The notes under the pieces are model-generated. The model saw only the letters and a program-made list of their open reading frames with translations. It ran no database searches and had not been told where the DNA came from. The position numbers and the translations under genes are program-made. A DNA stretch of 64,000 bases from Anaerolineae bacterium. Lineage in GTDB: Bacteria; Chloroflexota; Anaerolineae; Aggregatilineales; Phototrophicaceae. Shown here in pieces: positions 50,511-58,947 of this stretch. The stretch is taken from NCBI GenBank assembly GCA_017303635.1, contig JAFLCG010000015.1, positions 62,001 through 126,000 of the forward strand, given 5' to 3'. Position 1 is the stretch's first letter. The number at the start of each line of letters is the position of its first letter.

Positions 50511-51518
50511 ATGATGGTGACGGATCAGGATTACGAACTGCTGTCGGGATACATCGACAACGCGCTGACAGCCGCCGAGCGTCAGGCACTGGAAGCACGC
50601 CTCGCCGCCGAGCCGACTCTGCGCGCCGAACTGGAGGCGCTGCGCGGGACGGTGGCGCTGCTGCGCGGGATGCCGGTGTTCAAGGCGCCGCGCGATTTCA
50701 CGCTCACCCCGGCCATGGTCGCCCGCCCGGAACCCACACTGGAGATCGTGCCCAAGCGTCGCGCCCAGCCCTTCTATCTCTCGCCCGTCTTCAGCGCCGC
50801 CGCCGCCGCCGCCGCATTCCTGTTGGTCGCCCTCAGCACCGTCCTGCTCAACCTTGACTCGCCACTGCGCGAGTCCGCACCGGCAGCCGTCGCCCTGCAG
50901 GCCACCGTCGTCTCTGACCAGTTTCAGGTGTTCGGCACAGCGACCCAGGCAGACAGTGACACCATGGCCGGGGCAGCCGCCGCTCTGCCGACCCAGACAG
51001 CCGACCTGGAACAAGAAACACAGGACGCACTCCCGGCAACCGTAGATCCGGGGGCGATGATCTTCAGCAGCGAGGCCGCCTCCACCGCCCTGCCGGAAAC
51101 CGGGATTCTGATGGCTCCGGCGGGTGCAGCCGATACCGCTCAGGAAGAAGCCCTCACCTTCACGCCTGAGATGGCACCGCTCAACTTTGCCGCGCCCGCC
51201 GGAACGCCACCCCCTCCGGTAGATGGGATCATCACCGGGAGCGCTGCGGACTCGGCACCAGCTACGGCTTCAGTCGCCCGTGAAGGCGATCCCGTCACCG
51301 CCACTCCAGCACCGACGCAAGCGGCCATGCTGGCTGCGACGATGGCTCCCCAGGGTACGCCGGTTGCGGTGCTGCCCCCGGCAGAAGCCGCCCCGGTGCC
51401 ATCTCCGACGACAGCGACATCAAGCCCACCCTTTGTGCCGCTGGTGCTGCTGGGGGCCGGAGTCCTGCTGGGCCTGCTGGCGATCCTCACCACCCTGCTG
51501 CGCCGCCGAGCCAACTAA
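50511..51518 (+). CDS. Anti-sigma factor, membrane-anchored
   Basis: A 335-residue protein. The N-terminal part (about 1-75) has the anti-sigma pattern DYELLSGYIDNALTAAERQA LEARL without a zinc HxxxCxxC, so it is a non-zinc ASD. One membrane helix lies at about 93-115 (Ala-rich), then about 170 residues of low-complexity Ala/Thr/Pro, and a second helix near the end (PLVLLGAGVLLGLLAILTTL). The two helices would leave the Ala/Thr/Pro loop outside. It should hold the sigma factor at the membrane until a signal arrives. The stop overlaps the NUDIX start. Confidence 0.85.
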   Translation: MMVTDQDYELLSGYIDNALTAAERQALEARLAAEPTLRAELEALRGTVALLRGMPVFKAPRDFTLTPAMVARPEPTLEIVPKRRAQPFYLSPVFSAAAAAAAFLLVALSTVLLNLDSPLRESAPAAVALQATVVSDQFQVFGTATQADSDTMAGAAAALPTQTADLEQETQDALPATVDPGAMIFSSEAASTALPETGILMAPAGAADTAQEEALTFTPEMAPLNFAAPAGTPPPPVDGIITGSAADSAPATASVAREGDPVTATPAPTQAAMLAATMAPQGTPVAVLPPAEAAPVPSPTTATSSPPFVPLVLLGAGVLLGLLAILTTLLRRRAN

Positions 51519-52024
51519 TGCCCAAAGAACGCATCGCCAACTTCTGCCCGCAGTGTGGTCACGCGCTGGAACTCCAGGTGCACTATGCACTGCCGCGTCC
51601 ATCCTGCCCGTCCTGCGGACATATCGTGTTCTTCTCGCCCAACGTCGCTGTCCTGGCGCTGGTCGAAGTCGAGAACAAAGTGCTGTTGGTACAGCGCAAG
51701 CATGAGCCGAAGCAAGGCTACTGGGCGCTGCCCGCCGGCTTCATGGAATGGAACGAAGACCCGGCTGCCGCTGCCAAACGTGAAGTGCTGGAAGAAACCG
51801 GCCTGACCATCACCATCAACGGGCTGATTGATGTCTATCACACCCCATCGGATGGTGGTCTGGCCGATATCGTGATCGCTTACCGGGGAACCCTGGTCAG
51901 CGGCACTGCCCAGGCCATGGATGATGCCGAAGCACTTGGCTGGTTCACGCGGGAGGACTTACCGCCGCTGGCCTTCCTGCCCACCGAGCGCGTCCTCGAA
52001 CGCTGGAAATCCGGCACAATATGA
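51518..52024 (+). CDS. NUDIX hydrolase with N-terminal zinc ribbon
   Basis: A 168-residue protein. The zinc ribbon has CPQCGHAL and CPSCGHI (about 10-36). The NUDIX box follows: G-x5-E in GFMEWNE and REVLEETGL, with intact Glu residues. The type is close to ADP-ribose/NADH pyrophosphatases of the NudC group and to small YfaO-like proteins; substrate is not fixed. TAATG couples it to the anti-sigma stop. NUDIX enzymes beside stress sigma factors often clear damaged nucleotides (inference). Confidence 0.92.
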   Translation: MPKERIANFCPQCGHALELQVHYALPRPSCPSCGHIVFFSPNVAVLALVEVENKVLLVQRKHEPKQGYWALPAGFMEWNEDPAAAAKREVLEETGLTITINGLIDVYHTPSDGGLADIVIAYRGTLVSGTAQAMDDAEALGWFTREDLPPLAFLPTERVLERWKSGTI

Positions 52025-52188
52025 TAGGGACGGCAAGGATGCCGTCCGGTTGACCTTGCCGAACATCCCACATCTGCATACACTACACACACTGGGGGCA
52101 TGGCGTGACCATGCCTCGATCAATTTGCGAATCGCGTGGGCGCACAACCGTTCGTCCCACCATAAACCACATTCCGCGAAGGATAGAT

Positions 52189-52572
52189 ATGCTGCGGTTT
52201 TTGCTCTCGCTGGCGGTCGGGCTGGGGTTAGGATTGGGACTAGGCCTGTACCTCGGCTGGATTCAGTTCCCTGTTGAATATACCGATGCCCCGCCGAGCA
52301 CTCTGGCGGAAAGCTATCAGGATGACTATACGGTGATGATCGCCGCCGGGTACCTGGTTGACCGGGATGTCAACGCGGCGCTGGAACGACTTCGCCTGCT
52401 GGAAATCAGCAATATTCCCCAGTATGTACAGAACGTCACCGAACGCTTCATCAGCAGCTCGCGGGAAGTGCGGGACATCATCTACATGGTGGCGCTTTCA
52501 GAGGCGCTCGGTCGCCTGACCCCCATCATGGAACCCTACCGGGAAGTCAACGTGCGCGGAACGGGGGGCTAG
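52189..52572 (+). CDS. Single-helix membrane protein, first of a paralogous pair
   Basis: A 127-residue protein starting MLRFLLSLAVGLGLGLGLGL, a helix packed with Gly like a glycine zipper, followed by a 95-residue external domain. The start is chosen because GAAGGAT precedes it. The part YTVMIAAGYLVDRDVNAALE parallels YMAAIALDFGYDGDLNLAVQ in the next protein. TAG is followed at once by the next ATG. Function is unknown. Confidence 0.78.
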   Translation: MLRFLLSLAVGLGLGLGLGLYLGWIQFPVEYTDAPPSTLAESYQDDYTVMIAAGYLVDRDVNAALERLRLLEISNIPQYVQNVTERFISSSREVRDIIYMVALSEALGRLTPIMEPYREVNVRGTGG

Positions 52573-53484
52573 ATGGGGTACGATCTGGCTGGCAATCAGC
52601 CGCCCGCCCGCGAAAGCCGTTACCGCCGCCCACGCTCACTGGTCTCCTGGTCAGCCCTGCTAATCGGATTCCTGATCGGGTTGGGCGGCGGGCTGTTCTA
52701 TGCCTGGAATATCAACCCGGTGGTACAGATTGATACCCAACCCTGGCAGCTCACCAGCCGCGCCCGCGCCGAGTATATGGCCGCGATTGCGCTGGACTTC
52801 GGCTACGATGGGGATCTGAACCTGGCCGTGCAGCGCCTGATCGAACTGCGCCCACAGGGGGATCCGTTCCAGATGCTGGCCGATGCGGCCTGCCAACTGG
52901 CGACCAGTGGGTATGTCGATAGCAACGCCGGGTTGCAGGCGGTGCAGAGCATGAAGCTGCTCTACCAACTGCAGGGGCGCACCGGCTGCGCGGATACCCT
53001 GGTCGCTGCAGTAGCCCAACCGACCGAAGTCATCCTGAGCCTGCCTACGCCGACTCCGCTGCCACCCGCCACCAAGACCCCAACGCAGGTCCCGACACCG
53101 GCTCCCAGCCCTACCGCTGCCGCGCCAATCCAACCGACTGTGCCCGTACAATCGGACTTTGTGCCGCCGGTCGTGCGGACATTCTGTGATGCCAGTCTGC
53201 CGGGCATCATCGAAATCTTCGTGCAACAGGTCGGTGGGGAAGGATTATCCTTACAGCAAGTGCGGGTGCGCTGGAATGACGGTGACAACCTGTTCCTGAC
53301 CGGTCTGAAACCGGAGCGTGGGCCAGGTTACGCCGACTTCGACATGGAAGCAGGTCTGAGCTACATCGTGGATATACCGGGCCGCTCCGACCCCACGTCG
53401 TCGCCGCTGGTCGCCAGTCCATGCACCACCGAGACCGGCGCAACTTCCATCACATCTTACCGCGTGTTCTTCGTGGAGCAGTAG
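52573..53484 (+). CDS. Membrane-anchored protein, second of the paralogous pair
   Basis: A 303-residue protein. A basic N-terminus (RRPRSL) and a helix (LIGFLIGLGGGLFYAWNINP) lead to a domain related to the preceding protein (about 55-140), a Pro/Thr stalk (TPTPLPPATKTPTQVPTPAP, about 160-190), and a beta-rich C-terminal domain with two Cys (RTFCDASLPGIIEIFV, VASPC). It starts directly after the upstream stop, so both proteins are made together and likely form a complex. No enzyme motif is seen. Confidence 0.8.
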   Translation: MGYDLAGNQPPARESRYRRPRSLVSWSALLIGFLIGLGGGLFYAWNINPVVQIDTQPWQLTSRARAEYMAAIALDFGYDGDLNLAVQRLIELRPQGDPFQMLADAACQLATSGYVDSNAGLQAVQSMKLLYQLQGRTGCADTLVAAVAQPTEVILSLPTPTPLPPATKTPTQVPTPAPSPTAAAPIQPTVPVQSDFVPPVVRTFCDASLPGIIEIFVQQVGGEGLSLQQVRVRWNDGDNLFLTGLKPERGPGYADFDMEAGLSYIVDIPGRSDPTSSPLVASPCTTETGATSITSYRVFFVEQ

Positions 53485-54240
53485 TTAAGCACGGATGATG
53501 GTCAAACCGGCAGTCAGGTAAGGTTGGAGCAAGTCGTCAGGGACGGCCTGCTCCACAATCAGGCCGCTGACCTCGGTCAAGGCGCAGACCACATACTGCG
53601 AAGCCGCGCCAAGCTTCTCCTGTGAAGCCAGCACATAAGTTTCAGCCGCCCGTTCGGAGAGCGCTCGCTTGATATAGGCTTCTTCCAGATCGCCAGTGCT
53701 CAACCCGGCTTCCGGGTGAATACCCGTCACACCCATAAAATACACGTCGGCGCGGATATGGCTGATGGCCTCAATCGCCACCGCGCCCACCGTCACGATG
53801 GAATGCTTGAACAGCCGCCCACCGATGATGATGACCTCGATGCCGGGATACTCCATCAATTCCATGGCGATGCGTGGGCTGTGCGTCACAATCGTCGCCC
53901 GGAGATGACGCGGTAAATGCCGGGCGACCTGTACCGCAGTGGTGCCACCGTCCAGGATGACCACCTGCCCATCCTTGATCAGCGCCGCCGCCCCCCGCCC
54001 GATCTGGATTTTTGAGTCGGTGTGAATGTCCTCGCGCCCGGCAAAATCAACCACCGCCGGGGAAGCAGGGAGTGCGCCCCCGTGTACGCGCTGGAGCAAC
54101 CCTTCCTGTGCCAACTCACGCAGGTCACGGCGAATAGTATCCTCTGACAGATTAAGTTCCTCGCTGAGCTGTCGGGCCACTACCTGTCCATCCCGTTTGA
54201 GCACGTCGAGAATATATTGCTTGCGCTGGCTGGTCAGCAT
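53485..54240 (-). CDS. DeoR-family transcriptional regulator
   Basis: A 251-residue protein. The N-terminal helix-turn-helix is QRKQYILDVLKRDGQVVARQ and NLSEDTIRRDLRELAQEGLL. A sugar-isomerase-like effector domain follows with LDGGTTAVQVARHL, TVGAVAIEAISHIRADVYFM and SQEKLG. DeoR proteins bind phospho-sugars and usually repress sugar or nucleoside genes. The start MLTSQRKQYILDVL places the DNA-binding part at the N-terminus; the frame extends 24 codons. It is divergent from a nucleoside-deoxyribosyltransferase-like gene with a cluster of candidate operators between. Confidence 0.94.
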   Translation of the reverse strand: MLTSQRKQYILDVLKRDGQVVARQLSEELNLSEDTIRRDLRELAQEGLLQRVHGGALPASPAVVDFAGREDIHTDSKIQIGRGAAALIKDGQVVILDGGTTAVQVARHLPRHLRATIVTHSPRIAMELMEYPGIEVIIIGGRLFKHSIVTVGAVAIEAISHIRADVYFMGVTGIHPEAGLSTGDLEEAYIKRALSERAAETYVLASQEKLGAASQYVVCALTEVSGLIVEQAVPDDLLQPYLTAGLTIIRA

Positions 54241-54288
54241 GGCTTTACCCCAAAGTCTTCGGGCGCACAGCCGTGCGCCCCTGCATCT

Positions 54289-54371
54289 GCACGAATTTTC
54301 TTGACATTGCACGAATTATCGTGATAGACTGCACATATGCGATTAATCGTGCATAATCATGCAAAAGCGTG
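54289..54371. promoter_or_regulatory. Multi-site operator and promoter between the DeoR and DUF4406-like genes
   Basis: GCACGAATT (54289), CACGA-atta-TCGTG (54310-54323), CGATTAATCG with following TGC (54340-54352), and CGTGCA (54368) make at least five GCACGA/TCGTGC half-sites in 83 bases. TTGACA (54301) with 17 bases to ATAGAC is a rightward promoter overlapping them. Confidence 0.65.
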
Positions 54372-54408
54372 CACATCCATTTTACCCTGAATTGAGGTTC
54401 AAGACCTG

Positions 54409-54789
54409 ATGAGCGAAACCAACAAACGAATGATGATCCTGATTGCCGGGCCGTACCGCAGCGGCACCGGGGATGACCCAGCAAAAATGGCGGCCAACCT
54501 GCACCGACTGGAAGAGGCCTCGTGGCCGATCTTCGAGGCCGGGCATGTGCCGATGATCGGCGAATGGGTTGCGCTGCCGGTGTGGAATGCTGCCGGTGGT
54601 GGCGCTGTCGGCGATTCACTCTATGACCATATTTTCCACCCCACAGCCGGGCGGTTGATCGAGCGCTGTGACGCTATCCTACGATTGGAAGGTGCTTCCA
54701 CCGGCGCGGACAACGATGTTCGGCTGGCGAACGAACGTGGCATCCCGGTTTACTACCGGATCGAGGATATTCCGGTCTACCGAGCATGA
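54409..54789 (+). CDS. Nucleoside 2-deoxyribosyltransferase-like (DUF4406) protein
   Basis: A 126-residue protein. MMILIAGPYRSGTGDDPAKM, the ERCDAILRLEGASTGADNDV block and a final GIPVYY match the small deoxyribosyltransferase/DUF4406 fold, where the Gly-Pro-Tyr loop and an Asp/Glu near the D-A-I-L-R-L strand form the active site. The substrate could be a nucleoside or nucleotide sugar. It is divergent from DeoR, and the shared operator cluster suggests control by that regulator. Confidence 0.78.
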   Translation: MSETNKRMMILIAGPYRSGTGDDPAKMAANLHRLEEASWPIFEAGHVPMIGEWVALPVWNAAGGGAVGDSLYDHIFHPTAGRLIERCDAILRLEGASTGADNDVRLANERGIPVYYRIEDIPVYRA

Positions 54790-54869
54790 GCAAGGGATGA
54801 CGGAAGCGTAATGGAAGCTTGTTACAGGGTGTCCATACAGTAGTCGGCAAGATCATCAGGAGAACCACT

Positions 54870-55196
54870 ATGCAGATCAACAGAGCCGCCGTTGAACACG
54901 CCCGCCAACAAGTCTATGAAGGACGCTACCGGATCAGCAGCAACTGGCGCGAATCGCAACCATCCGCCGCGAAAGCACAATCCTATTTGCAGCAGCATGG
55001 GACTGATCAGTACCAGCAATGGTATCTGGCAATTGATGGAGCTAACCAATATGTGCTGCCGACAGGTGACTTTGACGCAGTGCATCGCAGTGCCCTGATG
55101 GTTGCCAAAGAACAAGCGCTTCAAGCTGGTAACGGTGAATTGGAAGCCGCAATTGACGACATTCTGTTTCTGTTCGACCGGTTGACGGCGTGCTGA
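54870..55196 (+). CDS. Small helical protein of unknown function
   Basis: A 108-residue soluble protein starting MQINRAAVEHARQQVYEGRY, with AGGAGAA at good spacing. It is Gln/Ala-rich; WYLAIDGANQYVLPTGDFDA resembles a short conserved core in unannotated actinobacterial and chloroflexal proteins. It may share the DeoR-controlled transcript (gap about 80 bases). Confidence 0.7.
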   Translation: MQINRAAVEHARQQVYEGRYRISSNWRESQPSAAKAQSYLQQHGTDQYQQWYLAIDGANQYVLPTGDFDAVHRSALMVAKEQALQAGNGELEAAIDDILFLFDRLTAC

Positions 55197-55200
55197 TCTG

Positions 55201-56409
55201 TCATGGATTAAAACGCAGGCTGGCGGCCAGCAAATCGGAAGAACCGGCGTCATTGAGCGCTGACCAGGTGAGATAGAGATACAGTGCTCGATCTACTGCC
55301 AATTGCGGCGGGCCAATCAGCCGGGCTTCGGCCACATTCACCATACCAATAGGTTGACCACCCTGCCAAAACAGAACCCCAACCTGCCCCGCCGGGTCAT
55401 AAACCGTCGTGGGCAGGTTGGGGAACACACCGCCTGACGGAATGACATAGCCTGGAGAATTTCCACCCGGTTCAACTGCCTCCACATCACCTGCATTAAA
55501 ACCTATGGCAACCGGCGAGGCAGTTCCGGTGAGGCTCAACGGACGAGGTGCAGGCCACTCGTCTGCACTGGATTGAGCAGCGCTGTACCAAGTCTGAGGA
55601 ATCCCTTCTGCCGTGACTATGTTCCAGAACAAATACGTATGAGCCTGATCAGCAGCAGCATAGAAAGAATCCAGGCGGTCTGTTGGTTCGAGCGTCAGTC
55701 CCGGTAGCACCGCTTGCGGTGTATCTAACTGACCGTTGGGCAGCAAGGCAGCCCGATACACAAGATCGTCGACGGTACTCAGCCAATAAAAAAATGCCGT
55801 CCCATCAGGCATTGTCAAGAGAGCCGGATAGTCGGCTTCAAAAGCAACCTGGTAGGACTCCTGAAGGCGCGGACGACCCTCGTCATCCAAGGTATGGGCG
55901 TAAAGGGATGGAGCATAGTCGAGACCGCCCGAGGCGACAATCAAGGCTCCGCCATCAGGTAAACGCATCGCTGCAAAACGCCGAGTCGCCTGCTGGGTGA
56001 GTTCAATCGGGCCGCGCTGGACAGTCAATGGTAAGCCGAGTAAAGCGCTGTATAGACGAAGTTCACCCGCGCTATTTTGGTCAAGCCAGAGATGGTGAAG
56101 GCTATCCGTACTGGCTGGAAGAGTCTGTAGAGCAAAAGGATTACGCGGCGGCAACGGCAGCACAACCTGGTCTGATAAGGAACCACTACCCCAGGTGCGA
56201 CCATCCTGATGGATGCCACTTGCATCCGCACCAACCCACATAAAATTGGCGCGGCCATCTGCCAGCGCAATCGTCGGGGCTGAGGACTGTTCAGCTTCAC
56301 CTAACCTGAGCGCAGATCCCCAGGCGGTATCAATAGCGGGTGGGGTTGGGGTTAAGTCCGTCCCGGTACAAGCGCCCAGCAGAATCACTAGCAGCAATAG
56401 CCAACGCAT
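55201..56409 (-). CDS. Lipoprotein with propeller-like repeats, unknown function
   Basis: A 402-residue protein. The signal peptide ends at lipobox LLGAC. The rest holds repeated segments of type PTIALADGRANFMWVGADAS, HLWLDQNSAGELRLYSALLG, LPDGGALIVASGG and MPDGTAFFYWLSTVDDLVYR, suggesting a six- or seven-bladed beta-propeller. It lies outside on the membrane. Last of four overlapping genes; its ATG shares a base with the preceding stop. Confidence 0.8.
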   Translation of the reverse strand: MRWLLLLVILLGACTGTDLTPTPPAIDTAWGSALRLGEAEQSSAPTIALADGRANFMWVGADASGIHQDGRTWGSGSLSDQVVLPLPPRNPFALQTLPASTDSLHHLWLDQNSAGELRLYSALLGLPLTVQRGPIELTQQATRRFAAMRLPDGGALIVASGGLDYAPSLYAHTLDDEGRPRLQESYQVAFEADYPALLTMPDGTAFFYWLSTVDDLVYRAALLPNGQLDTPQAVLPGLTLEPTDRLDSFYAAADQAHTYLFWNIVTAEGIPQTWYSAAQSSADEWPAPRPLSLTGTASPVAIGFNAGDVEAVEPGGNSPGYVIPSGGVFPNLPTTVYDPAGQVGVLFWQGGQPIGMVNVAEARLIGPPQLAVDRALYLYLTWSALNDAGSSDLLAASLRFNP

Positions 56410-56786
56410 CAGGATGTCAGCGGCACCAGATCCGCAGGGCCGATATAGTGGATCGGACGAGGAGCATAATAGGCAAGTGCACTCAGGATAGCACGGGTAG
56501 CTTCCAATGAAATGTTAGGGATAATCTGCTCGCGGCTACCGGCATAAATCCCAACGTGATAACGCTCTTCACCATGCACCACATGTCGGACAATCCAACC
56601 GGCGGGCCCCAGCGCGCGGGCAGCTTTGGCTACTTCCACTTCGGTAATCTCATCCCAGCGCAGCGGTTCCCCATTGACGATCACTTCCAGCCCATAGGCA
56701 TCAAAGGATTCGGCTAAGAGGCGAACAACTTCTGGCGCGAGATCCGTCAAAATCGGACGGGCAGACGAGCGCTGAAGATAGGTCAT
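56409..56786 (-). CDS. Small soluble protein in the PLAT/lipoprotein operon
   Basis: A 125-residue protein starting MTYLQRSSARPILTDLAPEV. It has helical and strand parts (VVRLLAESFDAYGLEVIVNG, GWIVRHVVHGEERYHVGIYA), no signal peptide and no motif I can name. It overlaps the lipoprotein gene before it by four bases and the one after it by one. Confidence 0.7.
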   Translation of the reverse strand: MTYLQRSSARPILTDLAPEVVRLLAESFDAYGLEVIVNGEPLRWDEITEVEVAKAARALGPAGWIVRHVVHGEERYHVGIYAGSREQIIPNISLEATRAILSALAYYAPRPIHYIGPADLVPLTS

Positions 56787-57178
56787 GGGCGAGGTACCAC
56801 TTCGACCACGATGGTTGTAGGCGAGCTGCTACGGCCATCGGTGCGGTAAGCGGTGGCTGTCAATGAATGCAAACCCACTCCCGCTGCCACCCAGTTCATC
56901 CGCACCGTAAACACCGGCACTTCCGGGCTGACCTCCGGCGTACTTTGTTGATGGGGTGCACCATCAATATCCAGGGTGACGCGAGCAACTCCGGCACCAC
57001 TGTCATTAGCGACGAGGTCAATGGTCAGGTCGGTGCCTTCGATCACGCGGGCATTGTTCGCCGGGGTCTGAAACTCGATGACCGGGGCATCAGGCGTCGG
57101 AAGCGGCGTCGGAGTCCCCAACGCCAGGGTACAGGATGACAGCACCCACCCCATCAGCAGGATTACGATTCGACGCAC
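56783..57178 (-). CDS. Lipoprotein with Ig-like domain
   Basis: A 131-residue protein: signal peptide with lipobox VLSSC, a short Pro/Thr linker (TPTPLPTPDAP), and one Ig/cadherin-like domain (VIEFQTPANNARVIEGTDLT ... VARVTLDIDGA ... HSLTATAYRTDGRSS). Such domains in surface proteins mediate binding. It overlaps the PLAT gene by 16 bases. Confidence 0.8.
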   Translation of the reverse strand: MRRIVILLMGWVLSSCTLALGTPTPLPTPDAPVIEFQTPANNARVIEGTDLTIDLVANDSGAGVARVTLDIDGAPHQQSTPEVSPEVPVFTVRMNWVAAGVGLHSLTATAYRTDGRSSSPTTIVVEVVPRP

Positions 57179-57516
57179 GCCGTCAAGCTCCCGGATTCTT
57201 CGACGCCCAACCAGCGGTCAAAAGCAAACGTCCATTCCTGGCCTAAACCGTCATGCTGGACGCGGACAGTCTCCACATACCAACCGGAGTCTGCACTGGC
57301 ATCCTGCCCAATACAGCAACGATTGAGCGGGCCAATATCCGGGGCTTCCAGCACGAAGCGATCAGTATTGCCCTGCTCGAAGGCAAAAATATCCTCCGGG
57401 GGTAAATGAATGGACTGGGTATGTCCCTTTTGCCCGAACAACTGAATGAATACATTCGAGTCAGTACCGCCGAGGGGTTGGTCACCCGTTCTGATCCAGA
57501 TGGTATAAGTCGTCAT
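57163..57516 (-). CDS. PLAT/LH2-domain protein
   Basis: A 117-residue protein that is one PLAT domain: YTIWIRTGDQPLGGTDSNVF IQLFG, the FEQGNTDRFVLEAPDIG block, and WYVETVRVQHDGLGQEWTFA with WLG near the end. PLAT binds lipid or protein partners. There is no signal peptide, so it is cytosolic unless exported otherwise. The second ATG is chosen because AGAGGA lies six bases before it. It heads four overlapping genes. Confidence 0.85.
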   Translation of the reverse strand: MTTYTIWIRTGDQPLGGTDSNVFIQLFGQKGHTQSIHLPPEDIFAFEQGNTDRFVLEAPDIGPLNRCCIGQDASADSGWYVETVRVQHDGLGQEWTFAFDRWLGVEESGSLTACVES

Positions 57517-57635
57517 AATCATTCCTCTGGTCGCTATGCTGGAATTATGCTGGTGATAAGGGCGACTGGCAAGCTAGAATGGGAACCTCCAAGAACTTAA
57601 GGCAAAGCAGCGATGTCGCAAAGCAAGAGATCTTT

Positions 57636-58376
57636 ATGAGAATTGATGTATTGACCCTATTCCCACAGATGTTTGATGGGCCGATGACTGAAAGTATGCT
57701 GTGGAAAGCGCGGGATCGCGGGCTGCTGGATTTACACCTGCATGACATCCGTCAGTGGACGACCGATAAGCACCGCACTGCCGATGACATCCCCTACGGC
57801 GGGGGTGGCGGCATGATTATGAAACCAGAACCAGTCGCAAGCAGCATCGAAGCTGTGCTGGAAGGCGCTCCACCTGGCACACCCGTCCTGCTGATGACGC
57901 CCCAGGGACGGGTATTCTCCCACCAAATTGCCAAAGAACTGGCCGGATATGAACGCCTCGTGTTCCTGTGTGGTCGCTACGAAGGGATTGATGATCGAGT
58001 CCGGCAACTGCTGATCACGGATGAATTGAGCATCGGTGATTATGTTCTGACGGGCGGCGAACTCCCGGCCATGGTCATGATTGATGCGCTGGTGCGGCAT
58101 ATTCCCGGTGTGCTCGGCGCGGAAGGCGCGGCAGATGCGGATAGTCACGCCGATGGAATTCTCGAAGGGCCGCATTTTACCCGCCCGGTAGAGTTTCGCG
58201 GTCTGCGCGTGCCGCAAGTCCTGCAGGACGGCGACCATGGTAAGATCAAACGCTGGCGGCGGCAGGAGGGTCTGCGCCGTACCTGGCAAAACCGCCCCGA
58301 TCTGCTGATGAAAGCACCACTCACCGAGGAAGAGCAATATTTACTGGCGACCTTTGTTGATGAAATTGATCGCTAA
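57636..58376 (+). CDS. trmD: tRNA (guanine-37-N1)-methyltransferase
   Basis: A 246-residue SPOUT methyltransferase of usual length. MRIDVLTLFPQMFDGPMTES and the knot-forming blocks YGGGGGMIMKPEP, LCGRYEGIDDRV and SIGDYVLTGGELPAMVMIDA are diagnostic. HFTRP and GLRRTWQNRPDLL support it. It methylates G37 in tRNAs and prevents frameshifts. The usual neighbours rimM and rplS are absent here. It is divergent from the PLAT unit. Confidence 0.97.
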   Translation: MRIDVLTLFPQMFDGPMTESMLWKARDRGLLDLHLHDIRQWTTDKHRTADDIPYGGGGGMIMKPEPVASSIEAVLEGAPPGTPVLLMTPQGRVFSHQIAKELAGYERLVFLCGRYEGIDDRVRQLLITDELSIGDYVLTGGELPAMVMIDALVRHIPGVLGAEGAADADSHADGILEGPHFTRPVEFRGLRVPQVLQDGDHGKIKRWRRQEGLRRTWQNRPDLLMKAPLTEEEQYLLATFVDEIDR

Positions 58377-58437
58377 CGGATGCCAGCGGCATTGGGTCAA
58401 AGTAAGAAGCTGAAATCGCTCCGCGTTTCACTCTCGA

Positions 58438-58466
58438 TTGTGATGACGATGGTCTGCGGTTATACT
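58438..58466 (+). promoter_or_regulatory. Promoter of the roadblock gene
   Basis: TTGTGA and TATACT (58461-58466) are 17 bases apart, 57 bases before the ATG at 58523. Confidence 0.65.
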
Positions 58467-58522
58467 GTTCTTTGTAATGTGTTTGCTGTGAATCGTCACA
58501 CTGCCAAGAGGTACGCGGCTCC

Positions 58523-58924
58523 ATGGCCCAAATAACCCGTCAAAAGCGATTGGAAACGGCGCTGGAAACGCTCTACCGGGGCGTTGAAGGCATCCAGGCG
58601 ACAGTCATCGTCAATGTGGATGGTCTATTGGTTGCAGCCTATCCCCCTGGCGATGAAGAAAATCCTCACGAAAACCCGACCAGCAGCCCGCAGGTGGCAG
58701 CAATGTCAGCCACGCTGATTGGTCTGGCCGAGCGCACACTCGGGCGATTGGCGCAAGGCAAATTGCAGCGTCTGCTGATGGAAGGTGAAGAAGCCGTGAT
58801 GGTGGTCTACCCAGCAGGGCGCGCCTCACTGGCGGTTCTGGCGGAGAAAAATGCGCGGCTGGCGCCCATACTGCCCGCCGTTAAGACCGCTGCACAAGAA
58901 GTTGCTGATATTTTGGGGAATTAG
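58523..58924 (+). CDS. Roadblock/LC7-domain protein
   Basis: A 133-residue protein with the Roadblock fold: LETALETLYRGVEGIQATVI, VDGLLVAAYPPGDEE, the central helix SPQVAAMSATLIGLAERTLG and a final strand-helix AVMVVYPAGRASLAVLAEKN. Bacterial relatives such as MglB control small GTPases in polarity or motility. No GTPase lies in the window. The stop overlaps a hairpin shared with the convergent FHA gene. Confidence 0.9.
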   Translation: MAQITRQKRLETALETLYRGVEGIQATVIVNVDGLLVAAYPPGDEENPHENPTSSPQVAAMSATLIGLAERTLGRLAQGKLQRLLMEGEEAVMVVYPAGRASLAVLAEKNARLAPILPAVKTAAQEVADILGN

Positions 58925-58947
58925 TCCGGTCTACCGACGACCGGACT
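58923..58947. terminator. Hairpin overlapping both convergent stops
   Basis: agtccggtc/gaccggact, nine perfect base pairs with a seven-base loop, covers the end of the roadblock gene and the last codons of the FHA gene. Confidence 0.6.
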
